Shown: piece after piece, positions 16,342 through 24,238 of the stretch
Layout: every line of letters starts with the position of its first letter
How positions within the stretch are numbered: the stretch's first letter is position 1
Source of the DNA: Actinomadura sp. J1-007
GTDB taxonomy: Bacteria > Actinomycetota > Actinomycetes > Streptosporangiales > Streptosporangiaceae
Length of the DNA: 64,000 nucleotides
Assembly (NCBI RefSeq): GCF_009793335.1
Contig: NZ_WING01000001.1
Coordinates: 3,472,001-3,536,000 of the forward strand
Direction of reading: 5' to 3'
The notes under the pieces: generated by a model
What the model saw: only the letters and a program-made list of their open reading frames with translations
Told to the model about the DNA's origin: nothing
Databases searched by the model: none
Made by a program: the position numbers and the translations under genes

Positions 16342-18660
16342 CTAGAGAGGGGGTGCTTCGGCGAGGAGTTCGGCTAGGAGGGTTAGGGCGCCCTGCTTGT
16401 CGAGGGGGTCGTTGCCGTTGCCGCATTTCGGCGACTGGATGCAGGACGGGCAGCCGGAGTCGCATTCGCAGGAGGCGATGGCGTCGCTGGTGGCGCGGAG
16501 CCATTCGGACGCGTCGGCGTAGCCGCGTTCGGCGAAGCCGGCGCCGCCTTCGTGGCCGTCGTAGACGAAGACGGTCAGCAGGCCGGTGTCGGGGTGGACG
16601 GCGGTGGAGACGCCGCCGATGTCCCAGCGGTCGCAGGTGGCGAAGAGGGGGAGCAGGCCGATCGAGGCGTGTTCGGCGGCGTGCGCGGCGCCCGCGAGGT
16701 CGAGGTCGCCGACGGCGTCGATCTGCGCTTCGGAGAGCGTCCACCAGACGGCGCGGGTGCGGAGGGTGCGGGGCGGCAGGTCGAGGGGCTTCTCGCCGAG
16801 CATCTCGCCGGTCTGGAGGCGGCGCATCTGGTACGCGACGACCTGGCGGGTGACCTCGACGGTGCCGAAGCAGAGCGTGGCCTCGCCCCACGCGGTCGAG
16901 CGGAGGCGTTCGACGATGCGGATGTCGGTGACGTCGCGGGCGGTCGTGGAGTAGTCGGGGTCGGCTGCCTGGACGAGCGCGACCGAGTCGTCCAGGTCGA
17001 GGGTCTGCACGACGAACGACTCGCCCTGGTGGACGTAGACGGCGCCGTCGTGGACGGTGGTGTGCGAGGACGCCTCGTCCACGGTGCCGAGCAGGCGGCC
17101 CGTGGCGGCCTCGACGACCTGGACGGGCGCGCCGCCGGCGCCGCGGATGTCGGCGAGGTCGGCGGCCCGGTCGCGGCGCGTCCAGTACCAGCCGGCGGGG
17201 CGGCGGCGCAGCAGGCCGCGGCGGACGAGGTCGGGCAGCAGGTCCTCGGTCGCGGGGCCGAACAGGTCCCGGTCGGCCTCGGTGAGGGGCAGCTCGGACG
17301 CGGCGGCGCACAGGTGCGGTTCGAGGACGTACGGGTTGTCGGGGTCGAGGACGGTCGCCTCGACGGGCGTCCCGAAGATCGCCTCGGGGTGGTGGACGAG
17401 GAACGTGTCGAGCGGGTCGTCGCGGGCGACCAGGACCGCGAGGGCCGCCTGGCCGGAGCGTCCGGCGCGGCCCGCCTGCTGCCAGAGGGACGCGCGGGTG
17501 CCGGGCCAGCCGCACACGAGGACGGCGTCGAGGCCGGAGACGTCCACGCCGAGTTCGAGGGCGTTGGTGCTGGCGAGGCCGACGAGCGAACGGGTGCGCA
17601 GCGCGGCTTCGAGGGCGCGCCGCTCCTCGGGCAGGTAGCCCGCCCGGTAGGCGGCGACCTGCTCGGCGAGGGCGGGCGCGGCCTCGTGCAGCGCGCGCTT
17701 GGCCGACAGGGCGACCGACTCGGCGCCGCGCCGGGAGCGGACGAACGCGAGGGTCTGGACGTCCTCGACCACCAGGTCGGCCAGCAGGTCGCCCGCCTCG
17801 GCGGTCGCGGTGCGGCGGACGGGCGCGCCCTGCTCGCCGCGCAGCTCGGTGAGCGGCGGCTCCCACAGGGCGAACGTGGCGGGCCCGCGCGGCGAGGCGT
17901 CGTCGTCCACGGCGACCACGTCGAGGCCGGTCAGGCGGGACGCGGCGGTCGCGGGCTCGGACGTGGTGGCGGACGCGAGGACGAACGTCGGCGTCGCCCC
18001 GTACCGCGCGCACACGCGGCGGAGGCGGCGCAGCACCTGGGCGACGTGCGAGCCGAACACGCCTCGGTAGCCGTGCGCCTCGTCCACGACCACGTAGCGG
18101 AGGCGGCGCAGGAAGCTCGCCCACCGCGAGTGGCCCGGCAGGATCGAGCGGTGCAGCATGTCGGGGTTGGTCAGCACGTAGTTGGCGTGCTGCCTGACCC
18201 AGTTGCGGTCGTCCCGGGGCGTGTCGCCGTCGTACGTCGCGGCGCGCACGCGGGTGAGGCGGAGGGCGCGCAGGGCGCGGAGCTGGTCGGCGGCGAGCGC
18301 CTTGGTCGGGGACAGGTAGAGGGTCGTGCCCTCGCGGCGGGGCGGCTCGTCCTCGCCTTCCCCGTAGACCGCGGCGACGGAGGGCAGCAGGTAGGCCAGG
18401 GACTTCCCCGACGCGGTGCCTGTGGCGATGATCACAGAGCGGCCCGCGCGGGCGTGTTCGGCGGCCGCGGCCTGGTGTTCCCAGGGCGCCGGGACGCCCG
18501 CCGCGGCGAACCGGTCGACGAGCAGCCGCGGTGACCAGTCAGGCCACGCCGCATGACGGCCCTCACGTGCGGGAACGCGTTCCACATGGGTGATGCGGTC
18601 GCGGCGCGTCGGGTCGGCGAGGAGCCGGTCCAGGGGGGATGAAGATCTTTGGGCGCCCAT
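16342..18660 (-). CDS. DEAD/DEAH-box helicase with C-terminal DUF1998 Cys cluster (MrfA/Hrq1-like)
   Basis: 772 residues from ATG at 18660; an upstream ATG at 18693 would add 11 residues with poor conservation. Helicase motifs are complete: ATGTASGKS, VVDEAH, ASAT, and RAGRSGQ. The C-terminal DUF1998 part ends with CECDSGCPSCIQSPKCG, four Cys that in MrfA (YprA) of Bacillus bind zinc and support repair of mitomycin-type damage. The family unwinds DNA 3'-5'. It is divergent from bldG with a 250-base shared upstream region, an order that, as I recall, is conserved in streptomycetes. Confidence 0.88.
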   Translation of the reverse strand: MGAQRSSSPLDRLLADPTRRDRITHVERVPAREGRHAAWPDWSPRLLVDRFAAAGVPAPWEHQAAAAEHARAGRSVIIATGTASGKSLAYLLPSVAAVYGEGEDEPPRREGTTLYLSPTKALAADQLRALRALRLTRVRAATYDGDTPRDDRNWVRQHANYVLTNPDMLHRSILPGHSRWASFLRRLRYVVVDEAHGYRGVFGSHVAQVLRRLRRVCARYGATPTFVLASATTSEPATAASRLTGLDVVAVDDDASPRGPATFALWEPPLTELRGEQGAPVRRTATAEAGDLLADLVVEDVQTLAFVRSRRGAESVALSAKRALHEAAPALAEQVAAYRAGYLPEERRALEAALRTRSLVGLASTNALELGVDVSGLDAVLVCGWPGTRASLWQQAGRAGRSGQAALAVLVARDDPLDTFLVHHPEAIFGTPVEATVLDPDNPYVLEPHLCAAASELPLTEADRDLFGPATEDLLPDLVRRGLLRRRPAGWYWTRRDRAADLADIRGAGGAPVQVVEAATGRLLGTVDEASSHTTVHDGAVYVHQGESFVVQTLDLDDSVALVQAADPDYSTTARDVTDIRIVERLRSTAWGEATLCFGTVEVTRQVVAYQMRRLQTGEMLGEKPLDLPPRTLRTRAVWWTLSEAQIDAVGDLDLAGAAHAAEHASIGLLPLFATCDRWDIGGVSTAVHPDTGLLTVFVYDGHEGGAGFAERGYADASEWLRATSDAIASCECDSGCPSCIQSPKCGNGNDPLDKQGALTLLAELLAEAPPL

Positions 18661-18910
18661 CAGGTTTTCAGTGTGCCAGCATGGGCAAAACAACGGGAAC
18701 GCCCTGGCGCCGCTGGGTCCGTTCCCCCTGCCCCGGCCCGTGGATCAGCAGGTCAGACGGGATGGCGCGAACTTTCGCCCGAGTGGGCGATAACGTGCGT
18801 ACACGGCGCTGGAGCGTGGTTGAATCACGGCGGAGTCTCGCCGGTCCGGCCACCGTTCCGGGGGTTCGGAAACGCGGGAACAGAGTGTGCTGTACGGCGC
18901 TGGAGGATCT

Positions 18911-19264
18911 GTGGACCTGAAGGTGAACGACTACACCACCGACGATGGCCTGACGGTCATCAACGTGGAGGGCGAGATCGACGTCTACACGGCGCCGAAG
19001 CTTCGCGAGAAGCTCATCGATCTGGTCAACAAGGGCAAGTTCCACCTGCTGGTGGACATGGAGAAGGTGGAGTTCCTCGACTCGACCGGTCTTGGTGTCC
19101 TGGTGGGCGGCCTGAAGCGGGTGCGCGCCCACGACGGCTCGCTGGAGCTGGTGTGCACCCAGGAGCGCATCCTCAAGATCTTCCGGATCACCGGGCTGAC
19201 CAAGGTCTTCGGCATCCACGACTCGATCGCCGAGGCCGAGGAAAAGCGCAAGGGCGCCAAGTAG
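18911..19264 (+). CDS. bldG: Anti-sigma-factor antagonist BldG
   Basis: 117 residues from GTG 18911 with GGAGG just upstream. It is a STAS-domain protein. The core [17 protein letters not shown] and [20 protein letters not shown] with phospho-acceptor Ser at about 58, followed by [18 protein letters not shown], are near-identical to what I recall of Streptomyces BldG, which controls aerial growth and antibiotic production. In its unphosphorylated form it should bind the anti-sigma factor encoded next door. The frame is open upstream of the GTG, but that part is not conserved. Spacing to the partner is 13 bases, so they are one unit. Confidence 0.95.
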   Translation: MDLKVNDYTTDDGLTVINVEGEIDVYTAPKLREKLIDLVNKGKFHLLVDMEKVEFLDSTGLGVLVGGLKRVRAHDGSLELVCTQERILKIFRITGLTKVFGIHDSIAEAEEKRKGAK

Positions 19265-19277
19265 GCGCCCGGCTGAG

Positions 19278-19718
19278 ATGGCGACCGTTGAGCTGTCCTT
19301 CAGCGCGCTGCCCGTCCATGTCCGCACCGCCCGGCTGATCGTCACCGCCGTGGCCCGCCGCAGCGGGGTCGCCGAGGCGCTGCTGGACGAGGTGCGGCTC
19401 GCGGTGGGCGAAGCGTGCTCGCGGGCCGTGGAGGCGCACCGCCTGCACTGCCCGGACGAGCCCGTACGGCTGGAGCTGTGCGGCGCCGACCGCCGCTTCG
19501 AGGTCATCGTGAGCGACAGCGTTCCCGGTGACGACGCGGCGGGCGGCATCCCCTCGGTGCGGGACGCCGAGGAGTTCGAGTACGGCCTCGGAGAGGGCGT
19601 CGCCGAACTGGGCCTGGCGGTCATCGCCGGCCTCGCCGACGACGTGGACATCACCGACACGCCGAAGGGGGTCCAGATCAGGATGAGCTGGCCCGCCGAA
19701 GCGGAGGCGTCCATCTGA
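19278..19718 (+). CDS. BldG-partner anti-sigma factor (RsbW-like ATPase fold)
   Basis: 146 residues. The fold is the GHKL serine-kinase/anti-sigma type: DEVRLAVGEACSRAV (about 38-51) corresponds to the N box, VIVSDSVPGDDA to the G1 region and EFEYGLGEGVAELGLAVIAGLADDV to the G2 region. In RsbW the N box reads EACTNAVQHAY; here the Mg-binding Asn position holds Arg (about residue 49), so ATP use by the usual route is doubtful. It resembles the protein encoded downstream of bldG in Streptomyces (SCO3548, from memory). A perfect hairpin terminator follows. Confidence 0.88.
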   Translation: MATVELSFSALPVHVRTARLIVTAVARRSGVAEALLDEVRLAVGEACSRAVEAHRLHCPDEPVRLELCGADRRFEVIVSDSVPGDDAAGGIPSVRDAEEFEYGLGEGVAELGLAVIAGLADDVDITDTPKGVQIRMSWPAEAEASI

Positions 19719-19752
19719 CCGCCCCTCCCGGTCCGGCCGCCCGGACACCCAG

Positions 19753-19780
19753 ACGAAGGCCCCGCTAGCGGGGCCTTCGT
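19753..19780 (+). terminator. Terminator after the bldG operon
   Basis: A perfect 28-base palindrome (14+14) beginning ACGAAGGCCCC and centred on CTAG stands 34 bases after the anti-sigma gene stop. There is only a weak T run afterwards, as is common in actinobacteria. Confidence 0.85.
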
Positions 19781-20848
19781 CATTCCCGCCCTCTTCCCTC
19801 AGGGAGGAGGGCTTTCGCATTGATTCGGGCCCCTCCCGCGTCGATCGTGTTGGCGAGCGGGCCGCGGGGCCGTGGGGGCGTGGGGGCGCTGGGCGGTGGC
19901 TTCCGGGGCTTGTGTGCGTGGGGGCGGGGCGCCGGGGGTCGGTCTCGTGGGGAGAACGGGGTGGCGCGCGGGGGAGGCGGGTGGGCGGGGCGCTGAACGA
20001 GGCTGTCCACGTCGATCTCCGTGGAGGAGAAGGCATGTCGGGGGCGTTCGCGTCGCCCGCGCGGTGGACGGTCTGGGCGGGGCGCTGAACGGGGCTGTCC
20101 ACGTCGATCTCCGTGGAGGGAGAGGGGCGTGGCGGGGGCGTTCGCGTCGTCCGTGGGGTGGACGGGCTGGGCGGCGCGCGTGGTGCCGCTGTGCGTGTTG
20201 CCGTCCGGGCTGTGGCGGGTGGGTGGCGATGGTCGCGGGGGACGCGGGGGTGGGCGTCGCGGGTATGGGGGTGCGGACGTGCCGGACGGGGCGGCGATGT
20301 GGTCGCTGACCGCTTGCTATGTGCTGCTGTCGGTGTGGGGACCGCTGGGCGGTGTTCTCGCGTTGGCGTGGTGCGTGCGGCGTTCGGGGTGGGTAACGGG
20401 TGGGGCGGGTGTTTCGCGGGGGGCCGAGGTGGGGTGGGAATGGCGTCATGAGATCGTTTGCGGGCCGGGATACCGATCGTCCGCATTAGGGTCTGGACAA
20501 ATTGCTATTTAATGCCTAGCTTGAATTAGGGACGGCGGATGTCGGCGGAACCGGGCGCGGGGCGCGCGGGTGCTCGCACGGTGGAGCGTGACATCTGGGT
20601 GTCCCCGAGGTGACCTGCGGATATACGGCTCCATGGGCAGTTTGAGATTAAGTTTCGGCGTATGCCGGATTGCAGTTCCGTGTCGTCCTCATGAAGGCGC
20701 TCACGCTCTTCTCATCGGCGAGCGCGCTGCGTAGACTCCCCGCACCCGCGTTGCCGTGCGAGGCGTTCGAAATCACCACTCGCGGGGTACGCGGTAAAGA
20801 TCGTCTTTATGACGGTCGAGATCGCAACGCCCCTGTCGAGGAGGACGG
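19781..20848. other. Gap upstream of hppA
   Basis: About 1.07 kb with no gene I can support. The first 640 bases are G-rich on the plus strand and include a 92-base tandem duplication (separate entry). At 20480-20530 is a less GC-rich island (AAATTGCTATTTAATGCC), followed by another near 20640-20660 and 20790-20815; these are the likeliest promoter sites for hppA. I do not assign hexamers. Confidence 0.5.
19983..20168. repeat. Two-copy tandem duplication, unit about 92 bases
   Basis: The 45-base core starting GGGCGGGGCGCTGAACG occurs at 19983-20027 and 20075-20119 with one mismatch. The remaining part of each unit (GGGGGCGTTCGCGTCG...GGTGGACGG) also matches with some drift, so the whole unit is duplicated in tandem. 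No coding role is apparent. Confidence 0.8.
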
Positions 20849-23380
20849 ATGTCTGGGCTTTCCCTGTCAAGCCCGGCCAGCGCAGAAGTGGATCTCGGCG
20901 GCGGCGACCTCTCCCTGGTCGTCGTCGTCGCCGTGATCGCGCTGCTGGCACTGGCCGTCGCCGCGGGTCTGGTTCGCGAGGTGCTGGCCGCGGGCCAGGG
21001 CACCGAGAAGATGCAGGACATCGCACGGGCCGTGCAGGAAGGCGCGCTCGCCTACCTGAAACGCCAGTTCCGCACGGTCGCGGTGTTCGTGGTGCTCATC
21101 CCGCTCGTACTGCTGCTGCTCCCGGCCGACTCGTGGGGAGAGCGGATCGGCCGGTCGGTCTTCTTCGTCATCGGCGCCGCGTTCTCCGCGGTCACCGGGT
21201 TCACCGGGATGTGGCTGGCGGTCCGCGGCAACGTGCGGGTCGCGGCCGCGGCCCGCGAGGAGGGCGGCGAACGGATCGCGATGCGCATCGCGTTCCGCAC
21301 CGGCGGCGTCGCCGGGATGTTCACGGTCGGCCTCGGACTGTTCGGGGCGGCCGTCGTCGTGCTCGCGTACCAGGGGGACGCGCCCAAGGTCCTGGAGGGC
21401 TTCGGGTTCGGCGCGGCGCTGCTGGCCATGTTCATGCGTGTCGGGGGCGGCATCTTCACCAAGGCGGCCGACGTGGGCGCCGACCTCGTGGGGAAGGTCG
21501 AACAGGGGATCCCCGAGGACGACCCGCGCAACGCCGCCACCATCGCCGACAACGTGGGCGACAACGTCGGCGACTGCGCGGGGATGGCCGCCGACCTCTT
21601 CGAGTCGTACGCCGTGATGCTCGTCGCCGCGCTCATCCTCGGGACGGCGGCGTTCGGCACCGAGGGCCTGGTGTTCCCGTTGATCGTGCCGATGATCGGC
21701 GTGATCACCGCGGTGATCGGGATCTTCGCGGTGGCGCCCCGCGACCGCGACCGTTCCGGGATGTCCGCGATCAACCGGGGCTTCTTCATCTCGGCGATCA
21801 TCTCGGCCGTGCTCGTCGCGATCGCCGCGTTCGCCTACCTGCCGTCCTCGTTCGCGGACCTGTCCGGCGTGACGGACCCGAAGATCCAGTCGCTGGACGC
21901 CGACCCGCGCTGGGTCGCGCTCGGCGCGGTGCTCATCGGGATCGTGCTGGCCAGCGCGATCCAGCTGCTCACCGGCTACTTCACCGAGACCAACCGCAAG
22001 CCGGTCCAGGAGGTCACCGCCAGCGCCCGCACCGGCCCGGCGACCGTGATCCTCTCGGGCATCTCGCTCGGCCTGGAGTCGGCCGTCTACACCGCGCTGG
22101 TGATCGGCGCGGCGGTGTACGGGGCGTTCCTGCTCGGGTTCGGCAACACGACCGTCGCGCTGTTCGCGGTCGCGATGGCGGGCACCGGGCTGCTCACCAC
22201 GGTCGGCGTGATCGTGTCGATGGACACCTTCGGGCCGGTCTCCGACAACGCGCAGGGCATCGCGGAGATGTCCGGCGACGTCGAGGGCGAGGGCGCCGCC
22301 ATCCTCGAACGGCTCGACGCGGTCGGCAACACCACCAAGGCGATCACCAAGGGCATCGCGATCGCGACGGCGGTGCTGGCGGCGACCGCGCTGTTCGGGT
22401 CGTTCCGCACGACGGTCGTGAGCGCGCTGGCGGACGCCTCCGACGACGCCAAGGACGCCCTCGACTCGTTCGCCACGTTCAACCTGTCGATCGACAGCCC
22501 GAACGTGCTGGTCGGGCTGATCGTCGGCGCGGCCGTGGTGTTCCTGTTCTCCGGCCTCGCGATCAGCGCGGTCGGCCGGGCGGCGGGACGGGTCGTGGTG
22601 GAGGTGCGCGAGCAGTTCCGCACCAAGCCCGGGATCATGGACTACAGCGAGAAGCCCGACTACGACCGGGTCGTGGACATCTGCACCCGCGACGCCCAGC
22701 GCGAGCTCGCCACCCCCGGCCTGCTGGCGATCCTGACGCCGATCGCGGTCGGCTTCGCCTTCGGGTACGCGCCGCTCGGCGCGTTCCTCGGCGGCGCGAT
22801 CGCGGCCGGGGTGCTGATGGCGGTGTTCCTCGCCAACTCCGGCGGCGCCTGGGACAACGCCAAGAAGCTCGTCGAGGAGGGCGAGCTCGGCGGCAAGGGC
22901 TCGCCCGCGCACGAGGCCACGGTGATCGGCGACACGGTCGGCGACCCGTTCAAGGACACCGCCGGCCCCGCCATCAACCCGCTGATCAAGGTGATGAACC
23001 TGGTCGCGCTGCTCGTCGCCGACGCCGTCGTCACCTACGCGGGGAACGTCCCGCTGCGGATCGGCGTGACCGCCGTCGCGGTCGCGGTGGTCGTCGGCGC
23101 CATCGTCGTGTCCAAGCGCCGCGCCGACCCGATCGGGTCCGGTTCGGGCGAGCCCGCGCTCGCGGGCGCGGGCGCGGGGCCGGGCGGCGGCCCGGTCGCG
23201 TCGGGAACGGCGTCCGGGACGTCCGCCGTGGGCGGTCCCGCGGCCCCCGCCGAGTCCGTGCCGGCCCCGACGCCGGCCGAGCCCAAGGCCGCTGAGCCCA
23301 AGGCCGCTGAGTCCACTGAATCCGCGAAGCCGGCCGAGCCCGCCGGTTCAGGGGAGGAGTCGCCCGCCAACAAGGCGTGA
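20849..23380 (+). CDS. hppA: Membrane-bound proton-translocating pyrophosphatase
   Basis: 843 residues, ATG start with GAGGAGG. It hydrolyses pyrophosphate and pumps protons across the membrane. About 16 membrane helices. The substrate site is intact: ADVGADLVGKVEQGIPEDD, NAATIADNVGDNVGDCAGM (about 215-255) and the second acidic motif GGAWDNAKK with TVIGDTVGDPFKDTAGP near the end. The sequence GNTTKAITKG has Lys at the position that distinguishes K+-independent H+-pyrophosphatases from K+-dependent ones (Ala there). An Ala/Pro/Glu-rich tail of about 75 residues past the last helix is longer than usual. A strong hairpin terminator follows. Confidence 0.97.
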   Translation: MSGLSLSSPASAEVDLGGGDLSLVVVVAVIALLALAVAAGLVREVLAAGQGTEKMQDIARAVQEGALAYLKRQFRTVAVFVVLIPLVLLLLPADSWGERIGRSVFFVIGAAFSAVTGFTGMWLAVRGNVRVAAAAREEGGERIAMRIAFRTGGVAGMFTVGLGLFGAAVVVLAYQGDAPKVLEGFGFGAALLAMFMRVGGGIFTKAADVGADLVGKVEQGIPEDDPRNAATIADNVGDNVGDCAGMAADLFESYAVMLVAALILGTAAFGTEGLVFPLIVPMIGVITAVIGIFAVAPRDRDRSGMSAINRGFFISAIISAVLVAIAAFAYLPSSFADLSGVTDPKIQSLDADPRWVALGAVLIGIVLASAIQLLTGYFTETNRKPVQEVTASARTGPATVILSGISLGLESAVYTALVIGAAVYGAFLLGFGNTTVALFAVAMAGTGLLTTVGVIVSMDTFGPVSDNAQGIAEMSGDVEGEGAAILERLDAVGNTTKAITKGIAIATAVLAATALFGSFRTTVVSALADASDDAKDALDSFATFNLSIDSPNVLVGLIVGAAVVFLFSGLAISAVGRAAGRVVVEVREQFRTKPGIMDYSEKPDYDRVVDICTRDAQRELATPGLLAILTPIAVGFAFGYAPLGAFLGGAIAAGVLMAVFLANSGGAWDNAKKLVEEGELGGKGSPAHEATVIGDTVGDPFKDTAGPAINPLIKVMNLVALLVADAVVTYAGNVPLRIGVTAVAVAVVVGAIVVSKRRADPIGSGSGEPALAGAGAGPGGGPVASGTASGTSAVGGPAAPAESVPAPTPAEPKAAEPKAAESTESAKPAEPAGSGEESPANKA

Positions 23381-23388
23381 CCTGCGGA

Positions 23389-23425
23389 GGAGGGGGCCGG
23401 TGGCATCGCGCCGCCGGCCCCCTCC
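23389..23425 (+). terminator. Terminator after hppA
   Basis: The 12-base stem GGAGGGGGCCGG / CCGGCCCCCTCC with a 13-base loop that can pair further starts 9 bases after the hppA stop. It lacks a T tract. Confidence 0.8.
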
Positions 23426-23522
23426 GGCCGTCCGGGCGGGTGGTGTCGGGAGCACGGGGGACCGGTCGTACGCTGTACGAGGGGCCCGTCCGGCGGGCCC
23501 CGCGAGGCCGGGAGGCGGGACA

Positions 23523-23636
23523 GTGAGCAGCGGCAAGCAGACGGTGTCAGGGGCCAGGGGATTCGCGATCGTCCTCTGCGGGATGCTCGGGATCATGGCG
23601 GTCCTGTGGGGGCTCGCCGCCCTCGTCGCGCCGTAG
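23523..23636 (+). CDS. Small single-helix membrane protein
   Basis: 37 residues from GTG 23523, preceded by GGGAGGCGGG. A short polar N-terminus is followed by one membrane helix (GFAIVLCGMLGIMAVLWGLAALVAP) that runs to the C-terminus. The frame is open further upstream, but that part overlaps the hppA terminator and is not protein-like. I do not recognise a family. Small proteins of this shape often modulate a larger membrane partner; the neighbour hppA would be an obvious but untested candidate. Three tandem CCGTAGCCGCT words begin at its stop codon. Confidence 0.5.
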   Translation: MSSGKQTVSGARGFAIVLCGMLGIMAVLWGLAALVAP

Positions 23637-23737
23637 CCGCTCCGTAGCCGCTCCGTAGCCGCGGCGAACGAATCCACCGCACGGGCTCCAGGGCCCGTCG
23701 GATCGAAGACCCGCCGGGCAGGCTCTAGGGTGGCGGC

Positions 23738-24208
23738 ATGCCGAAGCTCATCGTCCTCCGCCACGCCAAGGCCGCCGCCGCGATCGGGCTCCCCGACCAC
23801 GAGCGTCCGCTGGCCGATCGCGGACGCCGCGACGCCGCCGCGACGGGCGACTGGCTTCGCTCGAACGACCTCGTACCCGGCCAGGTGCTGTGCTCCACGA
23901 CCGTACGGACCCGGCAGACGCTCGAACTGCTCGCCCTCGACGCGGAGACCGGTTTCGAGTCGCGCGTCTACGACAACGACCCCGACGACCTGCTGGCGCT
24001 CGTCCGCGAGAACGGCCGCGACGACGTCGGGACGCTGATGGTCCTGGGGCACAACCCGTCCGTCCACCAGGTCGTGCACGGGCTCGCCGGGGAGTCGCCC
24101 GACGCGTTCCCGACGTGCGCGCTCGCCGTGATCGAGGTCCCCGGCCCCTGGTCCGAGACGTGGCCGGGCACCGGGACCCTCCTCACGACCCGTACGCCCA
24201 AGGACTGA
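23738..24208 (+). CDS. sixA: SixA-like phosphohistidine phosphatase
   Basis: 156 residues. Histidine-phosphatase superfamily. The N-terminal RHAK motif (residues 8-11) holds the phospho-accepting His; PLADRGRRDAAATGDWL, CSTTVRTRQTLE and LMVLGHNPSVHQVVHGLAG (second catalytic His) complete the active site. SixA proteins take phosphate off His residues of phosphorelay or PTS proteins. Length is normal. It stands alone on the plus strand and converges with the FUSC transporter gene. Confidence 0.88.
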   Translation: MPKLIVLRHAKAAAAIGLPDHERPLADRGRRDAAATGDWLRSNDLVPGQVLCSTTVRTRQTLELLALDAETGFESRVYDNDPDDLLALVRENGRDDVGTLMVLGHNPSVHQVVHGLAGESPDAFPTCALAVIEVPGPWSETWPGTGTLLTTRTPKD

Positions 24209-24238
24209 CCGGCCCGCCGCTCGCGGTGTCCGCAGTGG

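Noticed and set aside
16552..18534. A 660-codon plus-strand frame opposite the helicase gene
   Set aside because: Antisense shadow frame: composition is Gly/Val/Ala/Asp/Arg-rich without motifs, while the minus strand has all helicase motifs.
20867..22912. A 681-codon minus-strand frame opposite hppA
   Set aside because: Shadow of hppA with Arg/His/Asp/Glu-rich low-complexity translation and no family features.
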